Assembly: GCA_029834535.1 (NCBI GenBank)
Contig: JAQMWT010000388.1
Coordinates: 1-64,000 of the forward strand
Source of the DNA: Chrysophaeum taylorii
Taxonomy: Eukaryota > Sar > Pelagophyceae > Pelagomonadales > Pelagomonadaceae
Direction: 5' to 3'
Length of the DNA: 64,000 bases
Shown: positions 1 to 12,984 of the stretch, one piece after another
Layout of the letters: the number at the start of each line of letters is the position of its first letter
How positions within the stretch are numbered: the first letter of the stretch is position 1
Notes under the pieces: generated by a model
Told to the model about the DNA's origin: nothing
The model's database searches: none
What the model saw: the letters and a program-made list of their open reading frames with translations, nothing else
Program-made: the position numbers and the translations under genes

Positions 1-1448
1 CAGGTCCGGGGCATCCGTGGAGGTGGTGATGATACTTGGGGATAAGCGGGGGAGAGGCATTGGAGGTTGGTTCGGAAGGGGATGAAGGTATGTTGTGAAT
101 GGGGAAAGGAGGTAAAAGATGCGATGCAGCATCTTTGGTGGGGTGGGTGGCTTCCAAGGAGGCAAAAATGGTTTGGAGAATGGCGTTGGTTTCGAAGTGG
201 GAGTTGCGAATGTCAGCGTGGGCAGTTTCGAGTGCCTTGAACTGGGTGTGGGTGAGATGGAGTTCCGCGTGGGCGGAGACCAATTCGTCCGCTTGGATGG
301 CGAGCTGGGCAGTGGCGAAGGCTAGGGCGGCGTCGGTTATGGTGAGTTTGGCGGCTGTGGAGGACAAAGCGTCGTCCTTGAGTGTGAGCGTGGCCTTGGT
401 TGCGGCCAAGTCTGCGGTTTGGGAGCGGAATGCAGCCTGAGTGGTACCCAACTCGCGTTGGAGCGCAGACGGAGGTGCATTGGAACTTTGAGAAAGAAGG
501 TGGAGTGTTGCTTGGGTGGAGATGGGGAAATGGTCGTAGCCGTGGAGTGCGTAATCACGCGGGTGGAGATGAAAATCGGGGGGACAGCGACTTTCGAAAG
601 GTGATGAAGGTCGGTCAGGAGGGTCCGATGGTTGGGCGGCAGTAGCTTGAGCCGCGGAAGGAGCTGGGGTAGTAATGGAAGTGCCGGGGCCGTCGTGGCC
701 GTAGGTGGCATGGTCGTCAGGAAGGGAATGAGCGTTGCGGCGAAGGGGTTGATGAGGATGGTGGGGATCTTGTATAGATGGTGAAGAGGGAGTCGCCGAT
801 GGTGGGGAGTTAGGCTCCAGTGAAGGAGGTGGAGGCTCCGGTGGGGCTGGTGGAGTGAAGGGAGTAATGTTTAGTGGTGGTGGCGGTGGAGTGTTCAACA
901 TCGCTGGTGCGATATTCGAACAAGGTGGAGTGTCCTCGCGAATGTGGGGTTTGCCAGGTTGTGGAGTAACCTTGGCTATGCCTGGGTCCGGAGGGAAGGC
1001 AGTGGGGTCAGAGGCTTTGCCGTGGGGTGTTTGACATCCGGCGGAGTGGACGGCATGAGGTGGGTGGTGTTCATGTTCGAGAACGTGTTGAACAGCATGA
1101 GGGGGTGACCATCGAGATGAGCGGTTCTTCGGTCGTGACTTCGTGAGAAGTTTGCTTGAGGGGGGGTTCCGTAAGAACAGCTGGTGGGGAAGCCTGTTCA
1201 AGTTGCTCGTCCTGGTCGAGTTGCTCGTCTTGAGCTTCGATTCTTGCGGCGGCAGCGATTTTTGCGGCGAGCGCGGCATTTTCGGCAGCGTGTTTGTCTG
1301 TGAGATCAGCGTAATCAGCGGCGAGTTGATCAACGAAATCAGCTTCGAGCTGTTACCAACGAGCTTTGAGCTGTTGCCAGAGAGCTTGTTGTGTGGCGAA
1401 TTGCGTCGCTAATTCCAGACTCGGGACTTGTGGGTCGTGAGTCGCCAT
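1..1448 (-). pseudogene. Decayed coiled-coil and proline-rich coding unit, gag-like, runs off the left edge
   Basis: Read on the minus strand, a start codon near 1448 opens a coding-like stretch that reaches the window edge. The first part is Ala/Gln/Glu/Leu-rich and looks helical or coiled-coil (for example ATQFATQQALWQQLKARW). The middle is rich in Pro and His, and the last part (about 440 to 1) is again helical with long runs of Ala, Thr and Leu. The reading frame is not continuous, so it is broken. No known domain is recognised; the composition resembles a retroelement gag, but a lineage-specific host protein cannot be excluded. A gypsy element sits about 36 bp upstream of the start codon and separates it from its leader, which probably continues at 12327-12690. 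Confidence 0.4.
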
Positions 1449-1483
1449 CGTTTTGGGATTGCGTTTTGCGCGTTGTTGGTTGC

Positions 1484-1642
1484 TGTGGCGGAAACTCCCG
1501 CCTCCTAAGGCTTACCTCATTTGTGGTTGTGTGGCGAGAGAACGGCCTTCATCGTCCAGTGACTCGATCAAGAGCGCGGACGTGAGCGGCGAGCCTAGAT
1601 TCAAAGGTGAGCCAGGCAGGCATAGTTTCCTGTTACGCCACA
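1484..1642 (+). repeat. 5' LTR of gypsy copy 1
   Basis: Starts TGTGGCGG and ends CGCCACA, matching the 3' LTR at its two ends, but it is shorter than the 3' LTR and than the LTRs of the second copy. The sequence just after it (TGGTGGAGGAATACGAG, from about 1645) is identical next to the LTR at 35522, so it is the likely primer-binding site; the matching tRNA was not identified. Confidence 0.85.
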
Positions 1643-4600
1643 GGTGGTGGAGGAATACGAGATTCGAGCGACCATATCGGTCGCAGCAGACGAGTGCATC
1701 TTGCATTCTCGACACGGTCCGGACAAGCCGTGCGCGCCCTGATCAAGCGCGCTGACGAAGAGTTCAGGAGGGACCATCGCCGTGGGAAAGTTCCCCGGCC
1801 GGATACGTTGGTCGTCGGAGGTGACGACGCGCAGGTCGGTTCGAGCCGACGCGCAACCCGGGTACCGCAGCCGCAGGCGAGCGGAGTGAGATCGCAACTC
1901 ACGGAGGCATTGATTGCCGGGCAGAGACGAATTCTGCCGCCCACCGGAACTGATAGATCAGTCGGTGGAAGACGCACGCGGCGACGATATTACGCGTGAC
2001 GTGGACGAGTAGAAGTCCCAGAGTCGGAGGAACACGAGGACGACGACGACTCAACCATTTTGGACCCGTTCGAACTTTGGCCGATTAGAGCGAGCCGGAG
2101 CCGATATGGCGGACGATGATGCTGCTGACGAGCAGATACGAGAACCCGGACCTTAAAGTCGTCCCGAGGGGACGAACGAGCGGAACGATGACGATGAAGA
2201 GGAAGTTGATGATAATGCTGATAAGGACTATGCTACCGAGGATGATGACGATGAAGAAGAGCTGGACTACGACGGCGACGAACCGTTGGAAGCGCCGCAG
2301 GAGAGGCAACCGACAGCTCAGTCAACACGTGCACGAAGCACAGATGCAACGAGCATGAACGAGTTTTACGAAGCTCATGTACGCGAGTTACGCCGAGAAA
2401 ACGAACGCGCGCAAGAGAGACTTCTACCGCAGATAGCAGAAGAGAACGAGCGTAAGTAACAACTACGCCGGTAGGAGTTAGACGAACAACGAGAGCAACC
2501 ACGGAAAGCAAACTCTCGATCAGAAGAACTCAAAAGTCGAGTAGAACTATTGACCCGAGAGAGGGGCGAATTACGTACGCCGAGTCGCTCGAGACGAGCG
2601 AGCAGCCCGGGATCCCGACCCGAGGAAGAGCCGCCGCCTACACGAACACGCGCAAAAGTTAGGAAGCCGCGCTACGACGACGATGATTACGAGACGAAGG
2701 AGGAGACGCATGACGATGGGCAGGTCAACAACCAGAAGTTCCTCATGGACTTCACTGACCGGTTCGCCAGCGCACTAGCCAAACATGATCGCAGCAAGGA
2801 TCGGCGATCAACCTCCGGATTGAAGACTGAAACGTTTAAATTGGTTCTTGATGGTCGCGACCAGGACCAGTTCGATTTAGATGCAAATGCCGTGATGAGC
2901 ACGTTAGCCGACGACCATTTCAGCATGGAAAAGCTGCGGTATCTACTGCCGGTAAGCTTACGACACAGTCGCACCGATTTTCCGATAACACTTGAAGAAA
3001 CACAAGGGTGAGTGCAAGGATCTCGACCATCCGGCGTCTTTTTATTTACGTCGAGATGTCGACGATGATGAGTACGGTTCAGTGGTACGACGACTACGAC
3101 GACTGAACAGAGAGTACTGCTTCGAGATTTCGAAATACTTCCGATCGAGTTGCCCTTTGCCTATGACGACAGAGGAGTTATTACGAAAGCTTCAGAGTAA
3201 GACCCAGGCGACCGTTCCGAAACGGCCTGGGGAACGCCATGTGCACACTTATTGCTCCAAATTTCAGAGCGAGGCGATGGCCTACTGCTCTGTGGCCAAC
3301 CGAGACCTCAATGATGTTGAGATCATTTCTTATTTGATACGTGGACTGGAGTCCAGCGAGTTACGATCCCGCGTGCGAACCATGCGCAGCGGGCACCCGA
3401 CTACGTACAATACGCTTACGTCGACGTTGTCGCTGATCACGCGGCTCGAGAACGATTACGCGACCGCGTTGGCAGAGCGGAGCAGCCGCAACTCGCCGAA
3501 CCCGTCGGGCGGGAAACCGCAGAAACCGCCAACTGGACGCGGAGGCCGAGCGCTAGCCTCGGGACCGAAAGATAAGAAGACGAAATATGAATCGTTACGT
3601 TTAGAAGAGAATCCGAAAAAGTGGTGCGAGCTCACATGCTAGAATTGTGGATTTTTCCTCTCGACCCACGACAAGGACGAACATGGGGACCGCGTTATTT
3701 GCACCCGCGAACCCGATGAGTATTATGTTGCGATGTGCAAGTACATCGAAAACGACAAGAAGCCTCTCTCTCGAGGCAGATGGGAGAGTCGACAGAAGAA
3801 GGACACCCAGTCGCGATGATGGCAGTTCGAATGCCACTCTCGGTTCGAGCGCCGCTCACGATATTCAGAGCAGGCTCGACGACATGGGCACGCAGCTAAC
3901 CACGGTCATGGATTCCGTGAAGCACTTGAAAGATGGACACGGCCGATCGTCTTCGACACGACCTGGCAGTCGAGACAGCCGGAGCCCCCGACGCCGCGAC
4001 AAGAGCCGCAGTCACAGCTCGCGTTCGCGCTGACGTAAAGAAAGCCGGAGCCCTAGCAGACATTCGCGCCGACGCCGGCGACGAAGATATCGCGATCGCG
4101 ATTCGGACGGTGGACGTTACCGAGAACATTCGGGTCATTCGTCTGCTACGTTCGCGTTTACGACCCCTTGCGGTCAACAGTTACCATCAGGAGTGATGAT
4201 ATACCCGAACACGGACACCCGCTCCGACAACGCAGCCGACGCCTTTGCCGCGGCCGCATTCGAAGATCGTGCTCGCCCGCCGCCGGACGAGCCACCCACC
4301 GAAGTGCTGACCGATCGTCAGTCTTTGACACGGATTTGCGAGGAGACGTCGAGCGATGAACTCGAAGAGTCGAGCGATGAACTCGAAGCTCCACGATACT
4401 GGGAACACGATTCGGACTCGGAAGCCGAAGAAGCGTCACCTTGTGAACCAGTGTCCTCAATTACGTTACTTGACGAGTCGCCCACGGACGATCCACCATT
4501 TGGTTTTGACGAGGAAGCCCTCGACGCTCTCGGCTTATCTTTGGACCCTCCAGCGATGACCTTTAGCGACCGGACTGGCAGCGAGCCAGACATGGATTTC

Positions 4601-6699
4601 TGCAGCGATAGCACGGATGATCAGTCGACAGATGAGACGATGACCATTGCGAGTTATGCAGAAGACGACCCTACGATAGAGTTGACGTCGGGGACGACGC
4701 CATCTTTTCCTGCGGACCCCCCCGAAACGGTTTCGGTTACGACGGATCGAGCCACGGATACACCGCCGGAAGAAAAGGATGCGAAATCGCATAATGCGTC
4801 GGACGAGAAGCTACGTGCACGGTCCGAAGACGAAAGGGACGCTTCTCCGATTGAGCAATGCCCGGATTTGTCACCGCCAGAAGAAGAGAGCAGTGACGGC
4901 GTTGCCGGAGTCGAGCCGAATCCGACCGAAGAAGATGGAAGTAAGAAGAAGATTAGCAGCGTTCTCGATTGGGACGAAGATGAGCCGACGTGGAACCTGC
5001 GGGATTGGTGGACGAGAACTCGGAACTTCTTGCTAAAGAAGCCACCTGAACGACCGCTCAGCTACGGAATCGAAGCCGCAGCCGACACCGATCCGATCGG
5101 CACCGACTGTGACGGTCAACCGATGACGAATGAATCTACGGATGCATTCTGGAACGACGAAATGAACGAGTTATGGGAGAGGTCCTTAGTTTCCGAGAAC
5201 GCCGAAGACCGGGGTCCCCTACCAGCATTGATTCCCTCCGAGATTGTCATGGAGGAAGAGCGGAAGCCTCCAGATAAAGAGGCTACCGCGGGCGCTGCGT
5301 CGATGACGCCGACGACAGATGATACGAGAGCTCAAGCCGCGGTGTCGATGCCCAACCCCGGCGACGAGCGAGTCAGAGCCTTATGTTCTCACACTTCGCT
5401 GACGCCGCGAGATGGCAAGACTATCGAAGATGATTTAGTTACCCTCGGTTGTTTGGATACGGGTACTCTTACGTTTATGGCCAGTCACATTTACAGGAAT
5501 CGTGACGGACTGAAATTCTCGACGACCATCGGTGTCGATGGAATGGCAGATGTGTCTTATATTTGCCGTGAAATGGTCAGAAAGTTGGCCAAAGATAAGT
5601 TGATTTTCGATGAAGGCGAGCTTCCGATTAAGCGCAAGCTGTACGGATCGGGGTTGAATACGACGACGATCTATCGTTGGATCGCGATCCGGGTCGCTCT
5701 CGCCGACGACATCGCTGCCCCCATTGTCGCTATTGTGGCCGACACCAACTACCTGTTCCTGTTGGGAGGGCGCGATATCCGAGTTTTAGGAGCCGTCGTG
5801 GACTACCCCTTCGATCGGATCTGTTTTTATCGAACCCAAGTCGTCTGCGGGCGCAAGAAGATTAAAGTCGAGGGTGAACGAGTCGATGCGCCCATTGTGA
5901 CCTTTCGATCTGTTTACGATCGAGACCCGGTAACCGTGCCGATTTACAATCATCCGCACGACGCTTTTCGGCAGAGTCTCGACCTGGTCAAGACTCGCGT
6001 TTACGCTCGTCTGAGCACGATCAAAAGACCTCCGCAGCCCGCCGCCGGAACGAGCGGTAGCCTTGACGACGCGGGGACATTCTACGACCAAACTCTCCCC
6101 AGCTCCGGGAGAAGCCGCACTGGAAGTAGTTACTTACGCTGCACGCGCGCTTCAAATCGAGCCCGGTCGAACTTACAATATACCGGTTATTTTGTCGAAG
6201 CCTATGGAAAAAGGACAGGTTTTCGTCGCTACGTTTGCTGAAAACGAGCAGCTGGGAGTTGTCGGAGGGATGTGTTCGTCTCGCGAAGAGCACGACAGGC
6301 CATCTGGTCGCGTGGCTGTTACTTCCACGGAAGAAGTGCCGACAGTCGTCACTCAAGGCGAGGTTCTCGCAATTGGCGACATCGTTCGGTACGAAGATGA
6401 GTTGAACGTTTCTACGATCAACGAGCTTACGAAAGAATGTGAAGAAGGGTACGACAAGGGGAACCTTTCTTTCACCGTTTCCGTCGCTAGTCACTTGACG
6501 CGCTGCGACGAATCTCCCCCGCCGATGTTGCTGAGCACGGCGCAGAAGGACGCTACAGCCGCTGCTGTGGACGAGTCCTCCCCCAAATGACCCAAGCGAG
6601 ACGACGATTTCGCTCGACGGTCGGAAGAAGATGAGAAAAAGTGCCGCGAGATCACTGAAGCGGAGATCCGCCGCCGATACGAAAAGGTTCAATGGCTTC

Positions 6700-7480
6700 C
6701 GATCACCTATCGCAATGTGGTGATGCTCTTCAGTGGAGACGGAGGCAGCACTTTAGGTCTTCAACGAGCCAACGAAATGTGTGGGGCGTCGTTTCGATTC
6801 GTGCTAGCACTCGATGCGTCGGACACCGCCAACAAGATCCACCACAAGAATTTTCCGCAAGTTCCTGTGGTGCAGCACACGCCTGGTGGTCGCTATGTTA
6901 CAACCCTACGGTTGATCGAATCTTATTTACCTTACGCGGAATGGTCGTCGTCGATGTGTATCGCGTCGCCACCCTGCGTACACTCCGCTCTGTGCAACTT
7001 GACTTCCAGAGATGTTGGAAAGGGAGTCACCGCCACCCACTGGACGATGAAATTATGCAAGATGGCTGGTTTCTTCATGTGGTTGATCGAGCAGTAGGCC
7101 TCGATTATTTCTTACGTTGCACGCTTGCACCCTTATGTGTACGTCGTCAATTTTTACGACATAACGCCCAGTTTAATGAGCTGTCGCGTGCGATTGTTGG
7201 TTTCCAGCCATCCGCTCCATTTACGCGCAGTTCCCAAGACCTGCAAGAATATGCAACAAGAGTTCGCCGCTGCGCTTGGCTACGCAGACGAACGACATTT
7301 ACGTCAGATGAACAATTCAGGATCGTCACGAGCCGCGACAGACGCAGCGTATACCGTTGCGCGTGTCCCGCTTCGCGTAGGACCGCACCGTCCCGATTAC
7401 AGATCTCGGAATCTGAAAATGACTTCGGAGTTGCTGACGATGCCTGATTTTGATTGGGCCGGCTTCTCCAGGACGACCTC
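6700..7480 (+). mobile_element. C5 cytosine DNA methyltransferase-like domain of gypsy copy 1
   Basis: This part of the element resembles a C5-DNA methyltransferase. A motif I-like FSG-GGSTLGL stretch is followed by a motif II-like D..NFP stretch, then SPPC, which corresponds to the catalytic Pro-Cys of motif IV, and then a motif VIII-like R.R segment (SCRVRLLVSS). It lies between the beta-rich segment after the protease and the reverse transcriptase. The same domain occupies the same place in the second copy at 29850-30640 on the minus strand, so it belongs to the element family. It is a fossil copy and is not expected to give an intact protein. Confidence 0.75.
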
Positions 7481-10400
7481 GTTGAAACACTTGGCGTCCG
7501 TCGTGCCACCAGACACGATGGCTTTATTAGTACTCGATCTGCACTACTCTATGACCAAGGATTTTCACTTGAGCGGCGAGGCTTTGCCGTCCGCGTTGAG
7601 TCCTGCAGACCGACCGTTTGATTAATATTTTGCAAATTGATAAAACCACCCTTCGTCACGTACAAGTTCCGCTGTTAAACACGCGCACACGTGTCGTAAG
7701 ATGGGTATCGACTGATGATCTCCAAGATCGCACCAAATGGAAACCTCCAGAGGTGCCGTTGATTCCGCCTGCAACAGAGAGCCGGGGACGTCTCATGCTT
7801 CTTCTGCTGCCCCCGACAACCAAATTTGGACGTTCCGCCAGATCCTGAGCGAGATCGGGAACCGAAGATTAAGAGCGAACCGAGCGTTCGTGTCAACGGC
7901 GAGAAGATCAACAAAAGCCACCCGGAAGTGAGACTAAAATACAAGAAAAAGTTCGATGTGCCATGGAAAGATGCACCGCGCGATGCTGAGGGTGCACCGC
8001 TGCCGCAAACTCCCGAGCATGTCGAGGATAACCCCGTTACGAAAGTGGAGATTCCTACGAAGGAAGAAGCTGACAAGGTTGTTCAGGAGCTTGGAATTCC
8101 TGACAATCCGCACTTAGATGACGATGCGAAACTGATGCTCCGTCACTGTGTGCAATATTCTTGGGCCTTCTTCGACCCGATTATGAGACCTGTGGACTCA
8201 ACTCCTGTGTCTCTACGATTCAAAGACGCGAATCCGCGACCGATTAAGATGACGCCCGACAGACTGACGCCTGCGAAGCTCGATTGTCTCCGCAAGCAGA
8301 TCAGTGAGTGGTGTCGGGATGGTGTCATTCGCCCGGCCAACTCACCTCGGGGCTTTCCTGTGTTGATGCTTCCCAAGAAGGGAGCTGAGATAGGAACGTC
8401 AAATGCGTTCCGTGCTGCAGTTGACTTACGTCAGCTCAACGATCAACTGGTCAATGACAGTTGGCCGAACATTCGACAAGACGATGCTTTAGCTTTTCTC
8501 GCCATGCGACGCTGGCGGACATGCATTGATATTAGATGGGGATACCACAACCTTCGTCTGGATCCGGCAGCGCAAGACGCTGTCACGATGGTTAGCCCAC
8601 TTGGCGCTCATAGTTTCTTGCGATTACCTCGGGGTGTGAAGACGGCCGGAGCTCTTTCCTGCAAGCAAATGGCGAGCGACCTTTCGAAATGGATGTATCG
8701 AGACTTGGTTGCGTTTGTTGACGATATTATGATGGGATCCGATGATCTTCATCGACACTTACAAGTTTTGATCGAAGTTATGTGTCATTTGGCACAGAGA
8801 GGGCACAGCGGTCGAACCGCGAAGTTCCACCTTCTCAATGATGATATAGAATTTATGGGACACATTTCGACCCCAGAGGGCTTGAAGCCGAATCCGAAGA
8901 CGCTGGAAGCACTGCAGAAGATGCCGATTCCAGGTACTTTACCGAATACTTATCCGAAGACCCAGATACGATCTTTCATCGGCATGAGCAATTACTGCCG
9001 GCGATATGTGAAAGGCTACTCGAAGATCGTGGAGCCGCCGAGACGGCTATGTCTCGAAGGCGTAAAGTTCGAGTGGACGCCCGAGTGTCAAAAGGCTAGG
9101 GATACGATCATTGAAGCTTTGGTTGATTCCAGAGGAGTCTACTACCCCGATTATGATCTGCCCTTTCAGATCCGATCCGACGCTTCCAAGGATGGACTTG
9201 GAGCATATCTCTTCCAGATTGTCGAAGTCAAGGACGATGCAGGCAGAGTGACTCGAGAAGAACGAATTATTGAATACTGGAGCCGAGCCGTGCCGAAGGA
9301 GATGCGCAATTACGAGCCCCGTCGGCTGGAGCTGCTGGCCGTTATCCTTTCTCTGGTGCACTTTCGAGCCTACATCGAAGGGCACCGGACTGTTTTAGAG
9401 ACCGATCACCGAAATTTGGCCTTTTAACGTAAGGCGACGCACTCGTCTGGGCAGCTTGCTCGTTGGGCGATGCGCCTCACCAACTTCGACCCTGAACTTG
9501 GTTAAAAGCCGGGAAAGTCACCGGGAATGAGTATCCCTGACTGTCTCTCCCGCAATCCGATAGATCATGCCATCGAGACTGACGAGTTTGGAGAGCCTTT
9601 GAACCACGCTTATTTGGTGTTCCAAGAGCTTCCCCGACCTGTCGATGACCAAGGAATTCCCGCCTCCGGCTGCCACTTCATTCTGTCGTTTGTTACGACC
9701 GAACTGCCGGAAGACGAGGAAGAAGATCATCAAAAGGATCCCATGAGATTGGCTACGTCTCACGCTACGAGACAACGTCGGAAGAACCGCGTGCGAGATG
9801 AGCCGCAGGTCGTCAAGGACGCAGCCGCTTACAAGGATTATATCGATAAAATTCCCGATAATATGACGCTCTCTGAGATCGCACGTGAGCAAGAATCTGA
9901 TGCTACTTGCGAGGATATTCGCGACCGAATGGCCCAAGGTCAGACGCCGCGACGTTCCCGAGCGAACGAACGATATGAAGTTGTGAAAGACATTCTTCAC
10001 CGCGTTTCTGCTGATTTGCACCCGATGATTGTGGCCCCTGCCACGTTGCGCAAGCGCATTATTCGACTATACCATGACACTCCGGTTAACGGTGGTCATG
10101 TGGGACGTCACAGTACTGTCCGGGCTATCCAGGGACGATTTTGGTGGCCCCATATGTCGAACGAAGTCGGAGTCTTCATTGCTGAATGTTTAGTTTGCCA
10201 GAAAGCTCGTACGCCTGAGCCGAAACGAGCTGGACTCTTGCAACAGCCTGTCTACGATGGTGATGGCGCTGTTCTGTGCATGGATTTATTTGGGCCTTTG
10301 CCCAGCGCTGGTCCCGAGACGTATCTTCTAGTGTTTTTCGATCCGTTCTCGCACTTCTTGATTTTGGATGTTTTGAACGATAAGACTGCTGAATCCGTTC

Positions 10401-11614
10401 TTGCGTCTTTTGTCATTAACATCCTCCTCAAGGGCGATTTGCCCCAGATTGTTCGTACCGACAACGGTAAAGAGTTCGTGAACAAGTTGATGCGCGAGTT
10501 TTGCCATCTCTTCAACACACGATACCAAACTACGATTCCCTATCATGCCCAGTCGAACCCTGCTGAGCGTGTGAACCGATTTATCAAGGCCTTCCTCCGT
10601 GCCTGCCTTCAGGGCCGGAATATCACGGACTGGCCCGACTTTGCCCATTATATTGCGCTTTGCTACAACCGCAAGTTTATTCCAGGCACGCAGATTCCCC
10701 CCTTTGTGCTACGCCTGAACCGTCAGCCGATGTTGCCGACCGACTACACGCTTATGGATTTTGATATCCGACTGTTGCCGAAGACTCGATCTGATGCAGT
10801 CGCTGAAACTCGTGAACGTTGAAGTATTATACGAAGATCGTCCACGAAGCTCGTGATAAAGCTTTGAAGAAACAACGATTGGCTTACAACGCCGATCATG
10901 TCGATGTTGAATACAAGGAGGGATCGCATGTTTTGCTCTACATTCCTTTCCTTCAGAACAAGCTTCGACCGGAATGGCGAGGACCGTTTATTATCAAAGA
11001 ACGCCGTTCCCCGGTCACCTATAGGACTGAGTCTCTCGACTCTCCGCCCGAAGAACGACGTGTTCATGTTAGTCAGATCACGCCTGTGATGGTTCCCCCG
11101 ATCGTTGATCCAGGCATCCGCAAACCCGAAGAAACCTTCCGTTATGATTATCAGCACGGTAAGTTTGTTAATTTCCGGATTCCTGACCGGAAGCGCTCTG
11201 ATTGGCGCAAGAAGATCTATGTTGCTGAAGTTTACGAGCCTTACGATTACCAGAATGATCGTGTTGCTCTACATTTCTATTCCGATTTGGGTCCGAACGA
11301 TGATGTCGCTTATTTCAAGCCGACCTCTCACCTTTCGAACCGCAAGCTCAAGCCTGAGTACAGGGACGTTGACGGTCGCAGTTTCACCGACAAGTCCAAG
11401 ATCTCATCCAGCACAACTCCTTGTGTCACGGATTTCGCTCCGCACGAGATTGATGTGCTGGTCCCCAAGTTTACTTTACGCAGTGGTCGAGTTCCCGAAC
11501 CGATCATCACCCGCGTTTACAAGAAGATTCGTGCACGAGATGCTCGTAAGGCGCAGCCGCGCTCCTCGCGCTAGCCGCTCGCTGGGGCAGCTCGTATTCT
11601 CACCAGGGGAGTCC

Positions 11615-12326
11615 TGTGGCGGGAACTTCCTCCTCCTAAGGCTTACCCCTCCTTTAGGTCTCACCCTTATCTGGGGTACCCTACTCCGTTCCGATGATGT
11701 CAGTTTTCTCTATGACATCATCTCCCTTTTCCGTGACATGTGTCACCCTGGTTTCTGTGATTCGAGAATATATTAATCACAAAGCAACAGCCGATCATCA
11801 AGTTGTGAGGACCAGGCACGGAAGTTGTTTGTGGTTGTGTGGCGAGAGAACGGCCTTTCACCCTGATCGCCGACCGCATGGTTGCGATGGAGGACGGTGC
11901 CTCATGAATCCTGAGCCTTGCGAGGGCATCCGCCCTCCCGGCGTAGGTTGGCACCTATTCGCCTCCCGGGCGGGCCGGTTGGCAGCCGGAACGTTCGCAG
12001 TGGGACGGGGTATGGCCGGGGGGCGCAGACGGAAGGTTATCGACGAGTTGGTTGTCAGTCACATCGCGGTCTCCTCGTCGCATGGCGACAAGCTTGATGA
12101 TCACTCTCCGCCGACCCACCTTTCGGCGCCCCTCGTCTACAGGCCCGTGATTCCGGACTGGCTCCTGTCGGTCCGGCCTGGCTCCCATGCTCGGGAGAGG
12201 TCTGAAGTTAGTTAGTTAAGTTAGAACGGCCTTTCTCGTCCAGTGACTCGATCAAGAGCGCGGACGTAAGCGGCGAGCCTAGATTCGAAGGCGAGCCAGG
12301 TAGGCATAATTTCCTGTTACGCCACA
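11615..12326 (+). repeat. 3' LTR of gypsy copy 1, interrupted by a SINE-like repeat
   Basis: Begins TGTGGCGGGAAC and ends GTTACGCCACA. Without the nested 363-bp insertion and its duplicated 13-bp target the LTR is 336 bp, the same length as the LTR at 25370-25705. It contains a purine/pyrimidine-rich front part, a TATA-like ATATATTAAT stretch near 11767, and the GTGGTTGTGTGGCGAGAGAACGG block shared by all LTRs of the family. Confidence 0.85.
11860..12222 (+). mobile_element. SINE-like non-autonomous retroposon (copy 1), nested in an LTR
   Basis: A 363-bp unit lies between two copies of the 13-bp sequence AGAACGGCCTTTC (11847-11859 and 12223-12235) and ends in a short (GTTA)n tail. The long target duplication and the simple-repeat tail are the marks of target-primed retroposition. 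A second copy in the opposite orientation is at 39296-39661 with its own 11-bp duplication. Both copies start at nearly the same internal point, which fits a SINE better than randomly 5'-truncated LINE pieces. Clear RNA polymerase III A and B boxes were not identified, so the RNA of origin is unknown. Confidence 0.75.
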
Positions 12327-12690
12327 GTGGCCTTTCACACTTTTTCACACTTATTCACCAGTAGCAAGCGATGAGACTTGACTACGGTCTTAGAACTTTC
12401 AGGAACTTCAGGAGATTGCTCTTACCTGGAAATCATGGGTCTTTGTCCGAGACGTCGATCGAGATCGATGTCTTTCGGAGGACGTTTCTCTACCAGTACC
12501 GGACTGGGTCCAAACCTAGAGAACAGCAAAAATCACTGTGCCCCTGGTAGAGAATGGTGGCAGTGGTAGTGCCACCCTTGTTGGTCCTGTCTCTAACGAC
12601 ACAACGAGCGGCACGGTGTTCGACACAGCGATTTGTTGGTGTTTAGGTGTGAGTGTGGGATAGGGGGGGGGGGGTCCTAACCCTCAATGG
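12327..12690. other. Flank of the interrupted minus-strand unit; no gene seen
   Basis: This stretch follows the gypsy insertion. Read on the minus strand it could be the leader of the decayed unit at 1-1448, since the gypsy element separates the two. It contains a donor-like CAGGTAAGAG on the minus strand near 12430 and ends in a run of 13 G on the plus strand (about 12662-12674). No coding region was recognised. Confidence 0.35.
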
Positions 12691-12703
12691 AATTTTGTAT
12701 CTC

Positions 12704-12981
12704 TATGAACTTACTGGGACCAGGCGAAATTACTGGGGTTTTGAGAGTAAACTCAAAGGTTAGCGGCGTGTGCGGATTAAAGCAGCTTAGATTGGCGGGG
12801 GTGAGAGCGACGAGCTCAAAGGAGAGTGGGGTGAGTGGGTGTGAGCACGAGTGGGTTTACGCCGAACTGACTGGAGTTAGAGATTGGGACTAGGTGAACT
12901 TAGTGACCAGGTGAACTGGGACCAGGTGAGCTTACTGGGGTTAGAGATTGGGACTATGTGAACTTACTGGCCTGCACTTGT
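12704..12981 (+). repeat. Repeat A (copy 1): tandem GTGAACTTACTGGGACCAG motif
   Basis: A block of about 280 bp contains repeated GTGAACTTACTGG and GGGACCAGGTGA motifs around a core (CAAAGGTTAGCGGCGTGTGC, then AGCAGCTTAGATTGGCG). It ends with GAACTTACTGGCCTGCACTTGT. Two further copies end the Helitron fragments at 23790-24109 and 36737-37085. Here it has no helicase part. Before the neighbouring transposon inserted, its right end would have been about 30 bp from the start codon of the gene now at 21566. Confidence 0.8.
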
Positions 12982-12984
12982 TAT

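Larger units (their letters stand above)
1484..12326 (+). mobile_element. Ty3/gypsy-type LTR retrotransposon carrying a DNA methyltransferase-like domain (copy 1, broken)
   Basis: The element is bounded by LTRs that begin TGTGGCG and end CGCCACA, flanked by a possible 5-bp target duplication (GTTGC / GTGGC). Parts in order, approximate: a conserved leader coding segment (1.65-2.0 kb), gag-like region with coiled coil, capsid-like core, zinc-binding-type Cys/His segment and an Arg/Ser-rich tail (2.1-4.1 kb), a long acidic region (4.2-5.3 kb), retropepsin-like region (5.4-5.8 kb), a beta-rich segment (6.1-6.5 kb), C5-methyltransferase-like domain (6.7-7.5 kb), reverse transcriptase (8.2-8.9 kb), RNase H (9.1-9.4 kb), integrase (10.05-10.75 kb) and a GPF/Y-like tail (about 10.9-11.1 kb). 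That order is the Ty3/gypsy order. A purine-rich tract (AGGGGAG) lies just before the 3' LTR. The copy is broken at roughly ten places and its 3' LTR is split by a SINE-like insertion, so it is the older-looking of the two copies in this window. Confidence 0.9.

Noticed and set aside
11955-12188. Open frame inside the SINE-like repeat
   Set aside because: Present in both copies only because the copies are similar; no coding signal.
1484-12326. Gypsy copy 1 as several separate host genes
   Set aside because: The blocks follow the order of the intact-looking copy at 25370-35835 and lie between matching LTRs.
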